The notes under the pieces were generated by a model that saw nothing but the letters and a program-made list of their open reading frames with translations, did not search any database and was not told where the DNA came from. Positions 16,823 to 26,495 of a stretch of DNA of 45,737 bases are shown piece by piece. The position numbers and the translations under genes were made by a program. The stretch spans positions 1 through 45,737 of the forward strand of contig NZ_JAATVU010000047.1 of assembly GCF_013184745.1 (NCBI RefSeq), written 5' to 3'. Each line of letters opens with the position of its first letter. The stretch's first letter is position 1. Source of the stretch: Mangrovicoccus sp. HB161399 (GTDB lineage: Bacteria > Pseudomonadota > Alphaproteobacteria > Rhodobacterales > Rhodobacteraceae).

Positions 16823-17512
16823 ATGTTGACCAAGAAGATGCTCGAGCTCCTCGAATTCATCCACGAGAGGCAGAGCCGCGACGGCGTCCCGCCCTCCTTC
16901 GATGAAATGAAGGACCATCTCGGTCTCCGATCCAAATCCGGCATCCACCGGCTGATCACCTCGATGGAAGAGCGCGGCTATCTGCGCCGCCTGCCGCACA
17001 AGGCCCGCGCCATCGAGATCCTGCGCCTTCCCGACAACATGGCGGCCCCGGGCTTCACCCCTCGGGTGATCGAGGGATCCGGGGGCGACGCGCCGATGCC
17101 CGCAGGCGCGATGCAGGTCGAGCGCGGCGGCGCCTGGGACATCCCGCTTCAGGGCCGGATCGCGGCGGGCGGCCCGATCGAGGCGGTGCGCCAGGACGAG
17201 GCGGTCACCGTGCCGGGCAGCATGCTCAGCCGCGGCGGCAACCACTACGCCCTGGAAGTCCAGGGCGACTCGATGATCGACATCGGCATCAATGACGGCG
17301 ACATCGTCGTGATCCGCGAGACCGCCACAGCCGAGAACGGCGAGATCGTGGTGGCGAAGATCGACGACGAGAACGTGACGCTGAAGCGCTACCGCCGCCG
17401 CGGCCGCACCATCGCGCTGGAGCCGGCGAATTCCGCCTATGTGGTGCAGACCTACCCGGAAGACCGGGTGCAGATCCAGGGCAAGCTGGTCGGCCTGATC
17501 CGCACCTACTGA
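16823..17512 (+). CDS. lexA: LexA repressor
   Basis: SOS-response repressor. It binds SOS boxes, and RecA filaments trigger its self-cleavage after DNA damage. The 229-residue protein has an N-terminal winged helix ([17 protein letters not shown] ... [18 protein letters not shown]) and a C-terminal S24 protease domain. The cleavage bond is Ala115-Gly116 in RIAAGGPI. The catalytic pair is Ser150 (GDSMID) and Lys179 (VVAKID). ATG 16823 is chosen because MLTKK is the usual N-terminus; an in-frame TTG 16784 would extend it into the promoter. It carries its own SOS box, so it is autoregulated. The next gene, on the other strand, converges on it. Confidence 0.96.
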   Translation: MLTKKMLELLEFIHERQSRDGVPPSFDEMKDHLGLRSKSGIHRLITSMEERGYLRRLPHKARAIEILRLPDNMAAPGFTPRVIEGSGGDAPMPAGAMQVERGGAWDIPLQGRIAAGGPIEAVRQDEAVTVPGSMLSRGGNHYALEVQGDSMIDIGINDGDIVVIRETATAENGEIVVAKIDDENVTLKRYRRRGRTIALEPANSAYVVQTYPEDRVQIQGKLVGLIRTY

Positions 17513-17536
17513 CCGCTTGCCGCGGCCCTGCCCGCC

Positions 17537-18598
17537 TCAGGGAGGCGGAGGCAGGGCATCGCGGCGTCCGAAGACCGCCTCGCGGATATCCGCGGCCGGA
17601 AGGGCCGGACCGGGATCTGACTTGCGCTGCGGCGCGATGTCGGCATGTCCGAGGATGTCGATGACCCCCGGATAGGCCGCGCGGATCGCCTTCATCAACG
17701 CGGTTGCGGCCGAAACCTGCTCCGGCGGATAGGCCTGCCAGCCTCCGCCCGCAGCATCGACGAAGACCTGATCCGTTGGGACCGGCGTTCCGAACTGGGA
17801 CGCCCAGCCCTCCCCCGCCCGCACCAGCTGGCCCCAGTTCTCGAACGAGATGCCGATCGAGATGGCGTTGAAGGACCGCAGGCTTCCCCAGGACGAGACC
17901 CCGGCATGCCAAGCCTGGAAGTCGAGCGGAAGAAGCTGCACCACCGACCCGTCGCGCCGGACCAGCAGATGGGCGCTTGCCCGGACCTGGTTCCCGGCAA
18001 GATAGGGCACCAGGCTTGCCCCGACGCCCGCGGTGTAGTGCAAAACGATGTAGCGCGGCTGGATCTGGCCGCCATGCGCGCCGGTCTCGGCATAGCTGAC
18101 CGCAGTCCCGCCGAGGGCGCGGACCACGCCGCTTTCGACCGCAAAGCCGTCCTGTCCGCCCGCCGCCGGATCCGCCGGTTCCTCGGCAGCCATCGCTTCG
18201 AGCCGCTCCAGAAGCGGATTGGCAGCCCGGTCCTGCGTCTCCGGCGACGGCAGATCGGGCGCCCGCCACTCTTCGGCGAGCCGCCGGATGTTGCCCTCCG
18301 GATCCTCCAGAATGCCGGCATCGACGAAGAATTTCAGGTTTTCGGAAGCCACGTCTGGCGGCAGCCCCTTGGTCGCCTGGACGATGATGCCGAATTTCTG
18401 TTCGATTTCCAGCCGGTTGCGCTCGGCCTCCGCCGCGAGTTCCTGCGCGCGGATCTGGCCCTCGACTTCCATGCGCTTGATCTCGAGCTGGCCCTCGACT
18501 TCGCGTTCCTTGAGTTCGAGCTGGGACAGCGCCGCCTCCCGGCCGTTCTTGAGCCCGAAAAAGCCCCCGATCGTTGTGGTCGCGACGGCGGACACCAC
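17537..18598 (-). CDS. N-acetylmuramoyl-L-alanine amidase domain protein, probably 5'-truncated
   Basis: The 353 residues counted from a GTG at 18598 hold an alpha-helical coiled coil (about 20-75, ELKEREVEGQLEIKRMEVEG) and a linker. A C-terminal Amidase_2 (PF01510) domain follows, which cuts between MurNAc and L-Ala. Its zinc ligands appear as His in YIVLHYTAG, His in ILGHADIAPQRKSDPGP and the Asp in SDPGP. There is no ATG, and the frame stays open upstream to 18655. That extension adds a hydrophobic stretch (VSLIGAVIAVVSAVATTTIG) that looks like a transmembrane helix cut by the GTG start. Immediately beyond lies a transposase remnant. I infer that the 5' end was lost with the insertion. It could be a phage-type lysis protein. 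Confidence 0.75.
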   Translation of the reverse strand: MVSAVATTTIGGFFGLKNGREAALSQLELKEREVEGQLEIKRMEVEGQIRAQELAAEAERNRLEIEQKFGIIVQATKGLPPDVASENLKFFVDAGILEDPEGNIRRLAEEWRAPDLPSPETQDRAANPLLERLEAMAAEEPADPAAGGQDGFAVESGVVRALGGTAVSYAETGAHGGQIQPRYIVLHYTAGVGASLVPYLAGNQVRASAHLLVRRDGSVVQLLPLDFQAWHAGVSSWGSLRSFNAISIGISFENWGQLVRAGEGWASQFGTPVPTDQVFVDAAGGGWQAYPPEQVSAATALMKAIRAAYPGVIDILGHADIAPQRKSDPGPALPAADIREAVFGRRDALPPPP

Positions 18599-18656
18599 CG
18601 CGATGACGGCACCGATCAGGCTGACTGCTCCACCGGAGAAGCGCCCGGCCTGGGCC

Positions 18657-18836
18657 TACTCCATGGCGAGCCTGCGCACGCACCTCGCAGACTTCATGGC
18701 AGCTTACAACTTCGCGCGCCGCCTCAAGACCATCAACGGGCTCACACCATACGAATACATCTGCAAGATATGGACATCAGAGCCAGACAGATTCATCCTC
18801 GATCCGATCCACCAGATGCCGGGACTGAACAGCTAG
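18657..18836 (+). pseudogene. C-terminal remnant of an IS481-family transposase
   Basis: About 58 codons translate to a sequence typical of the end of IS481/DDE-type transposases: LRTHLADFMAAYNFARRLKT, GLTPYEYICKIW, then SEPDRFILDPIHQMPGLN and a stop. No catalytic DDE residues are present because more than 80% of the gene is missing. The left boundary abuts the 5' end of the amidase frame. The stop overlaps the last bases of comEC on the other strand. No inverted repeats or target duplication are visible. It is a decayed scar of an insertion between lexA and comEC. Confidence 0.85.
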
Positions 18837-20893
18837 CGTCCGGCCAGCCGCAGCGGGCGCAGGACCGGCGGGTCGGGCACCGCATCGGCGGGCACCCAGG
18901 GGCGCCGCCCGGCCCGCATCGCCGCGGTGACGATGCGCGGCGCCGCCTCGTCCGGCCAGATCGCGACGGAGCCGGTCCCGGCCAGCCGGGCGGGATCGAG
19001 CACGGCGCAGGACGCGCCCGGCACCGGTTTCACCGCCACCACGAGATCGGCATCCCGGCAGGGATCTTCCAGGCGGTTCAGCTGCGCGGCCGACAGCTGG
19101 CGCAGGCGCAATCCGGGGATCTGCGCCTCGAACCCCGCCTCCGCCGCGCGGGCCGCCGCCTGCGGCTCGCGGCGGTCGCCGTCATTCTCCAGCCAGGCGC
19201 GCGCGGCATAGCCGTCGCCGGTCGCCTTGCTGAGCACGCGGCCGCCCGGCTCCAGCACGCCGACCAGCCCGCCCGACTCGGCGATCAGCACTGCCGGGCG
19301 TTCGGTTCCGGACCAGAGCCAGAAGGCCAGCCCAAGCGGCAGCAGCCCGGCCCAGCGGCACGGCCCCTGCCACAGGATCACCACGATCGCGCCGATGCCG
19401 ATCAGCGGCAGGACGGCGGGCCCGGGCGCCACCACCGGGACCAGCGCGCCGTCTAGAGCGGAGACCCGGTCGGCCACGGCGAGGATCCAGCGGCATCCCA
19501 GCGCCATCGCCCAAAGCGCGGGCTGGGCGAGGCCCAGCGGCGCGAGGCAGGCGGCCAGCACCGCGGCGGGCATCACGAGGAAGCCCATGACGGGCACCGC
19601 CACCAAGTTGGCCGCGAGCCCCCATTGCGCGATCTGGTTGAACTGCGCGGCTCCGACGGGCGCGGTGGCGGCACCCGCGACGGCCGACGACAGGATCAGC
19701 GTCAGCACCGGGCGGAGCAGCTTCGGCCCCGGCCAGAGCGGGACCGCCCGGGCCATCGAGAACACCCAGACCAGCGCCGAGGTCGCAGCGAAGGACATCT
19801 GGAAGCCGACCTTCAGCAGGCTTTCGGGGCGCGCGGCGAGGATCAGGATGGCGGCAAGCGCGACGGCGCGCAGGGTCAGCGCGCGGCGGTCGAGCAGGAC
19901 GGCGCCCAGCATCACGGTCGCCATGACGAATGCCCGCTGGGTCGCCACGCTGCCCCCCGACAGCGCCAGGTAGCAGGCCGCGGCAAGCGCGGCAAAGACG
20001 GCGGCCGCCTTGCGCCCGTCGATCCTGAGCGCCAGCCAGGGGATGGCGGCTATGGCGAGGCGCAGGACAAGGAAGACGAAGCCGGTCAGCAGCCCCATGT
20101 GCAGGCCGGAAATGGCCAGGAGATGCGCCAGGTTGCTGGCCCGCATCGCGTCCAGCGTCTCCCGGTCCAGGCCCGACCTGTCGCCGGTGACCACCGCGGC
20201 GGCAAAGGCGCCGGACTGGCCGGGAATGCGCGTGCGGATCGCGTCGGCCAGGTGGCTGCGGAGCCCGGCGATCGCCAGCGCGGGCCGGTCGCGGTCGGGC
20301 GGCTCAAGCACCAGCACCGGGCTGCGGGTGTAGCCGACCGCGCCCAGCCGCTCGAACCAGGCGAGGCGGCGGAAATCGAAGCCGCCGGGTTCGGCCGGGC
20401 CCATCGGCGGGGAAAGATGCCCGGTCAGGATCACCGTCATGCCCGGCTCCACCGCGGCATTCGGAATGTCGTCCGACAGCGAGACTCGCACCGTGGCAGG
20501 CGTGCGGCCCGGCGCCATGTCCGACAGCACCACCCGGTCGAGCGTCAGCCGCAGGCGGTCGGTCATCGAGCGGTCGATCTCGGTCACCCGGCCCTCGATC
20601 GGCCCGTAATAGCGGAAGGACAGCACCGGCGCCGCGACCTCGGTCGTCCGCCAGGCAGCAAGCGCCCCGCCCGCCGCCGCCAGTGCCACGGCCAGCAGGA
20701 GCGGCGCCGCCGACTCGGGCGCGCGCAGGCTCCCGATCCCCAGCAGCACCGCCGCCGCCGCCGCGCAGCCGGCCATCCAGCGCTCCGGCTCGCCGGGCAG
20801 CGCAAAATAGATGCCGATGCCAAGTGCCAGCATCACCGGCACCCAGGGGAAGAGATGTCCCCGCTGCGGGGCGATCAGGGCGTCGAGCAGCAC
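18833..20893 (-). CDS. comEC: ComEC/Rec2-family membrane protein
   Basis: A 686-residue polytopic inner-membrane protein of the DNA-uptake channel family (ComEC transports single-stranded DNA into the cytoplasm during transformation). It has an N-terminal DUF4131-type region with two or more helices and a soluble OB-like part (GRVTEIDRSMTDRLRLTLD). The Competence domain follows with the hallmark HLLAISGLHMGLLTG and FQMSFAATSAL, then further helices and a C-terminal soluble segment. The C-terminal metallo-beta-lactamase domain of larger ComEC proteins is absent or very degenerate, as in many alphaproteobacterial versions. It is divergent from gltX, and its 3' end overlaps the IS481 remnant by three bases. 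Confidence 0.93.
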   Translation of the reverse strand: MLLDALIAPQRGHLFPWVPVMLALGIGIYFALPGEPERWMAGCAAAAAVLLGIGSLRAPESAAPLLLAVALAAAGGALAAWRTTEVAAPVLSFRYYGPIEGRVTEIDRSMTDRLRLTLDRVVLSDMAPGRTPATVRVSLSDDIPNAAVEPGMTVILTGHLSPPMGPAEPGGFDFRRLAWFERLGAVGYTRSPVLVLEPPDRDRPALAIAGLRSHLADAIRTRIPGQSGAFAAAVVTGDRSGLDRETLDAMRASNLAHLLAISGLHMGLLTGFVFLVLRLAIAAIPWLALRIDGRKAAAVFAALAAACYLALSGGSVATQRAFVMATVMLGAVLLDRRALTLRAVALAAILILAARPESLLKVGFQMSFAATSALVWVFSMARAVPLWPGPKLLRPVLTLILSSAVAGAATAPVGAAQFNQIAQWGLAANLVAVPVMGFLVMPAAVLAACLAPLGLAQPALWAMALGCRWILAVADRVSALDGALVPVVAPGPAVLPLIGIGAIVVILWQGPCRWAGLLPLGLAFWLWSGTERPAVLIAESGGLVGVLEPGGRVLSKATGDGYAARAWLENDGDRREPQAAARAAEAGFEAQIPGLRLRQLSAAQLNRLEDPCRDADLVVAVKPVPGASCAVLDPARLAGTGSVAIWPDEAAPRIVTAAMRAGRRPWVPADAVPDPPVLRPLRLAGR

Positions 20894-21064
20894 GCGCGCA
20901 GCTCCTTGCCAGAGGGTTAACCGCTCAGGGATCGCCCATTCGTGGTTTACACTCGGTTAAGGCCGCCGGGATAGCAGGGGCGCGGGGGCTCCGGCTGTCG
21001 CTTTACCCGGTCGGGCGCAGCGATTAAACCGGCGCTCAATCGAGCAAGACACGAGGTCCGTTCC

Positions 21065-22480
21065 ATGGCTGATGCCCCCGTCGTGACGAGGTTCGCCCCC
21101 TCGCCCACCGGTTTCCTGCATATCGGCGGCGCACGCACCGCGCTGTTCAACTGGCTCTACGCCCGCGGCAGGGGCGGCAAGTTCCTGCTGCGGATCGAAG
21201 ATACCGACCGCGCGCGGTCGACGCCCGAGGCGACTGCGGCGATCATCGAGGGCATGAAATGGCTGAAGCTCGACCATGACGGCGAGATCGTCAGCCAGTT
21301 CGAGCGCGCGCCGCGCCATGCCGAGGTTGCGCTGGCGATGCTGGAGAACGGCCACGCCTACCGCTGCTATTCCACCCAGGACGAGATCCAGGCCTTCCGC
21401 GACGCCGCCAAGGCCGAGGGGCGCTCGACACTGTTCCAGTCGCCCTGGCGCGGCGCCGATCCCGCGACCTGGCCGGACGCGCCCTATGTCGTCCGCCTGA
21501 AGGCGCCGCGCGAGGGCGAGACGGTGATCGAGGACCAGGTCCAGGGCACGGTCACCTTCCGAAACGACCAGCTCGACGACATGGTCCTGCTGCGCTCGGA
21601 CGGGACGCCGACCTACATGCTGGCAGTGGTGGTCGACGACCATGACATGGGCGTCACCCACGTGATCCGCGGCGACGACCACTTGGCCAACGCCGCGCGC
21701 CAGGGCCAGATCTATGCCGCGATGGGCTGGGACCTGCCGGTCTGGGCGCATATCCCGCTGATCCACGGCCCCGACGGCAAGAAGCTGTCGAAGCGCCATG
21801 GCGCGCTCGGCGTCGAGGAATACCGCGCGATGGGCTACCCGGTGGAGGGGCTCAGGAACTACCTGACGCGGCTCGGCTGGAGCCATGGCGACGACGAAGT
21901 CTTCACCACCGCGCAGGCGCTGGAGTGGTTCGGTTTCGGCGGCATGAACAAGGCGCCGGCCCGCTTCGATTTCAAGAAGCTCGAAAACGTGTCGGGACAT
22001 CACATCGCAATGATGGAAGATGCGGCACTTCTGGAGGAAATCGCGGGTTTTCTTGCTGCAACTGCACAACCTGAGCTGGAACCGCTGCAGGCGGAGCGTC
22101 TCGGGACTGCGATGTATTGCCTCAAAGACCGGGCAAAAACGCTTCCGGATCTGCTTGATAAGGCACATTTTGCACTAGCGTCACGGCCGGTGGCGCCGGA
22201 TGACAAGGCGGCAAAGGCACTTGACGCTGTATCCCTTGGTATACTGCGCGAATTGACGCCGCAGTTGCAAAGTGCTAGCTGGACCCGCAATGATCTGGAG
22301 GCGGTGATCGCCGACTTCATGGACCCTCGGGAGCTCAAATTCGGCAAGCTGGCCGGTCCGCTCAGGGCTGCGCTCGCCGGCCGCACGGCAACTCCGAGCG
22401 TCTACGACATGATGCTCGTTCTGGGCCGGGAGGAGACTCTCGCCCGCCTCGAAGACGTATTATCCACTGGCCGGGACTGA
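21065..22480 (+). CDS. gltX: Glutamate--tRNA ligase
   Basis: Class Ic aminoacyl-tRNA synthetase that charges tRNA-Glu. The 471 residues show the ATP-binding HIGH-type motif at the start ([16 protein letters not shown]) and the KMSKS-like loop [16 protein letters not shown] helical anticodon-binding C-terminal part begins about residue 305. Start ATG 21065; the gene follows a 171-base gap shared with comEC. The 3' third, from about 21980, has clearly lower GC and different codon choice from the first two thirds (see findings). Even so, the protein reads through at normal length and looks functional. Confidence 0.95.
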   Translation: MADAPVVTRFAPSPTGFLHIGGARTALFNWLYARGRGGKFLLRIEDTDRARSTPEATAAIIEGMKWLKLDHDGEIVSQFERAPRHAEVALAMLENGHAYRCYSTQDEIQAFRDAAKAEGRSTLFQSPWRGADPATWPDAPYVVRLKAPREGETVIEDQVQGTVTFRNDQLDDMVLLRSDGTPTYMLAVVVDDHDMGVTHVIRGDDHLANAARQGQIYAAMGWDLPVWAHIPLIHGPDGKKLSKRHGALGVEEYRAMGYPVEGLRNYLTRLGWSHGDDEVFTTAQALEWFGFGGMNKAPARFDFKKLENVSGHHIAMMEDAALLEEIAGFLAATAQPELEPLQAERLGTAMYCLKDRAKTLPDLLDKAHFALASRPVAPDDKAAKALDAVSLGILRELTPQLQSASWTRNDLEAVIADFMDPRELKFGKLAGPLRAALAGRTATPSVYDMMLVLGREETLARLEDVLSTGRD

Positions 22481-22555
22481 CCCGGCCGGCGCAAGACATA
22501 CCCATCGCCTGCCCGCTCCGCTCCGGGGCGGCAGGTCGGCAAAGGAGGGATGCCA

Positions 22556-23860
22556 ATGCCTGATACTGCGCAACCGGCCAAGACCGCGACCCTGACCTTC
22601 GGGGACAAGACCGTGGAACTGCCGATGATGTCGCCCACGCTGGGCCCGGATGTCATCGACATCCGCAAGCTCTACGCCCAGGGCGACGTCTTCACCTACG
22701 ATCCCGGATTCACCTCCACCGCGTCCTGCGAGTCGACCATCACCTTCATCGATGGCGAAGAGGGCATCCTGCTGCACCGCGGCTACCCGATCGACCAGCT
22801 TGCGGGCAAGTCGCACTTCCTCGAGGTCTGCTACCTGCTGCTCTACGGCGAACTGCCGACCGGCGCGCAGCTGGAAGATTTCGAGAACCGCGTCACCAAG
22901 CACACCATGCTGCACGAGCAGATGCGCAACTTCTTCTCCGGCTTCCGCCGGGACGCGCATCCGATGGCGATCATGGTGGGCATCGTCGGCGCGATGTCGG
23001 CCTTCTACCATGACTCGACCGACATCTCCGATCCGTGGCAGCGCGAAGTGGCCTCGATCCGCCTGATCGCCAAGATGCCGACCATCGCGGCCTGGGCGTT
23101 CAAGTACCACACTGGCCAGCCCTTCGTGTATCCGCGCAACGATCTGGACTACGCCTCCAACTTCCTGCGCATGTGCTTTGCCGTGCCCGCGGAGGAATAT
23201 GAGGTCAATCCGATCCTGTCGCGCGCGATGGACCGCATCTTCACGCTGCATGCCGATCACGAGCAGAACGCGTCGACCTCGACGGTGCGCCTCGCGTCGT
23301 CCTCGGGCGCCAACCCCTTCGCCTGCATCGCGGCGGGCATCGCCTGCCTCTGGGGCCCCGCCCATGGCGGCGCGAACCAGGCCTGCCTCGAGATGCTGAA
23401 GGAAATCGGCTCGGTCGACCGCATCCCGGAATTCATCGCCCGCGCGAAGGACAAGAACGATCCCTTCCGCCTGATGGGCTTCGGCCACCGGGTCTACAAG
23501 AACCGCGACCCGCGCGCGACCGTGATGAAAGAATCGGCGGACGAGGTGCTGGAGCTGCTCGGCGTCCACAACAACCCGATCCTGCAGGTCGCCAAGGAAC
23601 TGGAAAAGACCGCTCTGGAAGACCCCTACTTCATCGAGAAGAAGCTCTTCCCGAACGTCGACTTCTATTCCGGCATCATCCTGGAGGCCATGGGCTTCCC
23701 GACCTCGATGTTCACGCCGATCTTCGCACTGTCGCGCACCGTCGGCTGGATCTCGCAGTGGAAGGAAATGCTGGGCGATCCGGCACAGAAGATCGGCCGT
23801 CCGCGCCAGCTGTATGTCGGCGCCGCGCAGCGCGACTACACGAATGTCGAGGACCGCTGA
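22556..23860 (+). CDS. gltA: Citrate synthase
   Basis: Condenses oxaloacetate and acetyl-CoA to citrate, the entry step of the TCA cycle. The 434-residue type II (hexameric, Gram-negative) enzyme begins with a beta-rich domain ([12 protein letters not shown]) and has the active-site segments [17 protein letters not shown] and [13 protein letters not shown], plus the C-terminal [10 protein letters not shown] chose ATG 22556 because GGAGG at 22544-22548 gives 7-base spacing; ATG 22550 is too close. Gene order gltX-gltA is frequent in Rhodobacterales. An intrinsic terminator follows. Confidence 0.97.
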   Translation: MPDTAQPAKTATLTFGDKTVELPMMSPTLGPDVIDIRKLYAQGDVFTYDPGFTSTASCESTITFIDGEEGILLHRGYPIDQLAGKSHFLEVCYLLLYGELPTGAQLEDFENRVTKHTMLHEQMRNFFSGFRRDAHPMAIMVGIVGAMSAFYHDSTDISDPWQREVASIRLIAKMPTIAAWAFKYHTGQPFVYPRNDLDYASNFLRMCFAVPAEEYEVNPILSRAMDRIFTLHADHEQNASTSTVRLASSSGANPFACIAAGIACLWGPAHGGANQACLEMLKEIGSVDRIPEFIARAKDKNDPFRLMGFGHRVYKNRDPRATVMKESADEVLELLGVHNNPILQVAKELEKTALEDPYFIEKKLFPNVDFYSGIILEAMGFPTSMFTPIFALSRTVGWISQWKEMLGDPAQKIGRPRQLYVGAAQRDYTNVEDR

Positions 23861-23894
23861 GTTCCGGCATCCCGGACAGCCCTGAGACCACCGG

Positions 23895-23921
23895 AACCCC
23901 GGCCATCGCGGCCGGGGTTTT
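23895..23921 (+). terminator. Intrinsic terminator of gltA
   Basis: A 10-base-pair stem AACCCCGGCC / GGCCGGGGTT with a 5-base loop ATCGC ends in TTTT. It lies 34 bases after the gltA stop. This is a convincing rho-independent terminator. Confidence 0.85.
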
Positions 23922-24600
23922 CCGTTCCGGGCGGGAGAAATGCCGTACCCCCGGGCTCCTGCTTTCCGAGCGCAGCCGGCCACCGGGCAGGGACCGCGCT
24001 GAAATCGAATGCCGAGGCGCTTTCCAAGGCACGGCCGCGGCTGGCCTGACCTTTCCGGAGTACGCCCCCCGCTCGAACGGCCCTGGCAGCCGGCATCCCG
24101 ATGGCGGCGATTTCGGCACCGCAGTCGCCCTAGCCCCCTTGATCGCCCCTGGCTGACGCCTCGGAAACGAGCTTCGGCATGGTCCTGCAGAGGGCGGCCG
24201 CCCCCGCGGCAGCGGCCGGAAACGCAGTGCTGCCCATGCCACCCGGCCGACGCACGGCGCGCCCTCCGACATCGGCGGCGGCACCGCCGCCAACCGGCTG
24301 GACGACGGTGCGCGCCGGAACGGCTGCCACCAAGGGACGGCAAGCATCGATCCGGAGCCGGAGAGGTGCGTTTCCCGGCGCCCGTCTCCTGCGGCTCGGA
24401 CGAACCGGCCCATGCCAGCGTCTCAAACGCCCATCTGCCGGCCGGTGCGGCGTCCTGCGGCGGACGGGATCGGCCTGCCGGCGGCGGCACGCAAGCGGGA
24501 CTGATCCGCGCGGACAGGCGCGATCACATCCGCGTTTCCCGGGCGGTCCTGCCCTTTCCTTCCGCGGCGGCGCGCTAGCTGCGGCGGAAAGGAGATTGCC
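23922..24600. other. About 680-base gap after gltA without a recognised gene
   Basis: Several open frames exist on both strands because of the high GC, but their translations are rich in Arg/Pro/Gly, lack any family resemblance and have no convincing ribosome site. There is no tRNA fold, no CRISPR-like repeat and no transposon remnant that I can see. Short TCCGG-type words recur, as in the gap after trpE. The last 30 bases hold the ribosome site (AAAGGAG) of the next gene, so its promoter should be in the right-hand part. Confidence 0.4.
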
Positions 24601-25023
24601 ATGACCAGACCCGCCGGCCTGACCGCCCTTCTCTGCAGCCTCGTCCTGCCCGCCGCCGCCCTGGCCGAAATCCCCGCCGGAAGGGTCCCCGGCACCGAGG
24701 ACGCGCTCGGCAGCTATCGCTGGAACAGCCGCCCGGTCCTCGTCTTCGCACCCGCTGCAAGCGATCCGCGCTATGCCGCCCAGATCGAGGCACTAACCTC
24801 GGTGGCCGAGGATCTCGAAGCGCGCGACATCATCGTGCTGACCGATACCGACCCCGGCCACGGCAGCGAGCTGCGCCGCGGGATCGGCGAGGATGACGCC
24901 ACGCTGGTGCTGGTCGGGAAGGATGGCGGGGTGAAGCTGCGCGCCGCCGCCCCGGTCGATCCCGAGCAGATCCTGTCGCTTGTCGACCGGATGCCGATGC
25001 GGCAGCGCGAGATGAAGGAGTAG
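24601..25023 (+). CDS. DUF4174 domain exported protein
   Basis: A 140-residue protein with a signal peptide (residues 1-22, LLCSLVLPAAALAE). A thioredoxin-like or peroxiredoxin-like small domain (DUF4174) follows: WNSRPVLVFAPAASDPRYAAQ, then DIIVLTDTD and ATLVLVGKDGGVKLR. The family has no known reaction, and no Cys pair is present, so a redox role is unlikely. AAAGGAG lies 8 bases upstream of ATG 24601. It stands alone between a long gap and the pectate lyase. It is probably periplasmic. Confidence 0.85.
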   Translation: MTRPAGLTALLCSLVLPAAALAEIPAGRVPGTEDALGSYRWNSRPVLVFAPAASDPRYAAQIEALTSVAEDLEARDIIVLTDTDPGHGSELRRGIGEDDATLVLVGKDGGVKLRAAAPVDPEQILSLVDRMPMRQREMKE

Positions 25024-25133
25024 CCGGTCCGCGCGCCTTCGGTTTCCTCCATCCGGTTTCCGCCATTGGGCAATCTCGGCTAGCATACTAGCCTGGCATT
25101 CGAGGAGACTTTCCAAGCGTCAGGGAGGACCGG

Positions 25134-26444
25134 ATGTCACGCGCTCTCATCACCCTAATGGCCACGGCCGCAGCCTTGCCCGCCCTGGCCGGGGACCCGC
25201 TGCCCGATGCGGCTCTGGCCCTCGCGCGCGAGGCCGCGCCGCTGGGCTGGGCAACGCTGGAAGGCGGCACCACCGGCGGTGCCAGAGCGGAGCCGGTCAT
25301 CGTCTCCAGCCGCGCCGGGCTGGTCGCCGCGCTCGGCGGCGACAACCTGTCGAACGGCGCGGATGACGTCCCGGCGGTGATCTTCCTCTCGGGGCGGATC
25401 GACCTGACCGCCGATGCGGAGGGACGGCCGCAGGGGCCGGAGGCCTTCGCCGATCCCGGCTATGACGAGGCCGCCTATATCGCCGCCTACGACCCGGAGA
25501 CCTACGGCCGCGAGAAGGAGCCGGAGGGTCCGCTGGAAGAGGCCCGGGAACGCTCCGAACAGGCGCAGAAAGCGCATGCAATGATCCGTGTCGGGTCGAA
25601 CAAGACGCTGGTCGGCCTGCCAGGCGCAACGATCGCGGGCGGCACGCTGCTGCTGAAGGGGTCCAGCAACGTGATCATCCGCAACATCGCCTTCGAGGAC
25701 AGCTGGGACTATTTCCCGCAATGGGATGCGACCGACGGCAGCAAGGGCAACTGGAACGCGGAATACGACCTGATCGCCATCGAGGCGGATGCAGAGCGCA
25801 TCTGGGTCGACCATTGCAGCTTCTCCGACGGCGACCGTCCCGACGATTCCGTCCCGCCGGTCTTCGGCCGCGTCCACCAGCACCATGACGGGCTGATCGA
25901 CATCAAGACCGGCGCCAGCCTCGTCACCCTCTCGGCCAACCATTTCTTCGACCACGACAAGACCCATATCATCGGCTCCTCCGACAAGCGCACGGAAGAC
26001 ATGGGCCGCCTGAAGGTCACGCTGGCCGGGAATTTCTACGAGAACGTCAAGCAGCGCCTGCCGCGGGTCCGCTACGGCGAAGTCCATGTGCTGGGCAATC
26101 TCTACATGCCCTCCGCCGAGGGGCCCTACGCCTTCGACTACGCGCTCGGCGCGGGCAAGGAGGGGCGCGCACTGAGCGAGGCCAATGCCTTCGTGCTGCC
26201 CGAGGGGATCGACCCGTCGAAGATCATCAAGCAGTACCGCGGCGAGCGGATCGAGGACCGCGGATCGCTTGTCAACGGCAAGGCAGTGGACCTGGTGGCG
26301 CTCTACAACGCGGCCAATCCCGAAAAGCCGCTGGAAGCCGGGGCCGGCTGGGAGCCGCCCTATCCCTACGAGCGGCCCGATCCGGCACGGCTTGCCGAAA
26401 CCATTCCCCGCGACGCCGGGCCGACGCTTCTGGGCGACGACTGA
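25134..26444 (+). CDS. Pectate lyase (polysaccharide lyase family 1)
   Basis: A 436-residue secreted enzyme that cleaves polygalacturonate by beta-elimination. Residues 1-20 are a signal peptide. The parallel beta-helix core shows the PL1 landmarks: SSNVIIRNIAFEDSWDYFPQ, the calcium/WiDH-type motif RIWVDHCSFSDG, HHDGLIDIKTGASLVTLSAN, and the substrate-binding Arg region QRLPRVRYGEVHVLGN. The C-terminus is proline-rich. This plant-polysaccharide function is unusual next to central-metabolism genes and may have been acquired, although its GC resembles the neighbours. It is preceded by AGGGAGG at good spacing and followed by a strong hairpin. Confidence 0.9.
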   Translation: MSRALITLMATAAALPALAGDPLPDAALALAREAAPLGWATLEGGTTGGARAEPVIVSSRAGLVAALGGDNLSNGADDVPAVIFLSGRIDLTADAEGRPQGPEAFADPGYDEAAYIAAYDPETYGREKEPEGPLEEARERSEQAQKAHAMIRVGSNKTLVGLPGATIAGGTLLLKGSSNVIIRNIAFEDSWDYFPQWDATDGSKGNWNAEYDLIAIEADAERIWVDHCSFSDGDRPDDSVPPVFGRVHQHHDGLIDIKTGASLVTLSANHFFDHDKTHIIGSSDKRTEDMGRLKVTLAGNFYENVKQRLPRVRYGEVHVLGNLYMPSAEGPYAFDYALGAGKEGRALSEANAFVLPEGIDPSKIIKQYRGERIEDRGSLVNGKAVDLVALYNAANPEKPLEAGAGWEPPYPYERPDPARLAETIPRDAGPTLLGDD

Positions 26445-26451
26445 GCGCGCG

Positions 26452-26481
26452 GCCCCGCCGATTGTGCCCGATCGGCGGGGC
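26452..26481 (+). terminator. Putative terminator between pectate lyase and rluE
   Basis: An 11-base-pair perfect stem GCCCCGCCGAT / ATCGGCGGGGC with an 8-base loop starts 7 bases after the lyase stop. There is no U-run after it. It ends only 14 bases before the next start codon, so it could also influence translation of rluE. Confidence 0.55.
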
Positions 26482-26495
26482 TGGTACAGCGGCGC

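Noticed and set aside
23712-24413. Open frame of 233 codons on the minus strand after gltA
   Set aside because: It overlaps the gltA 3' end and terminator, has no ribosome site, and reads as Arg/Pro/Ser-rich noise.
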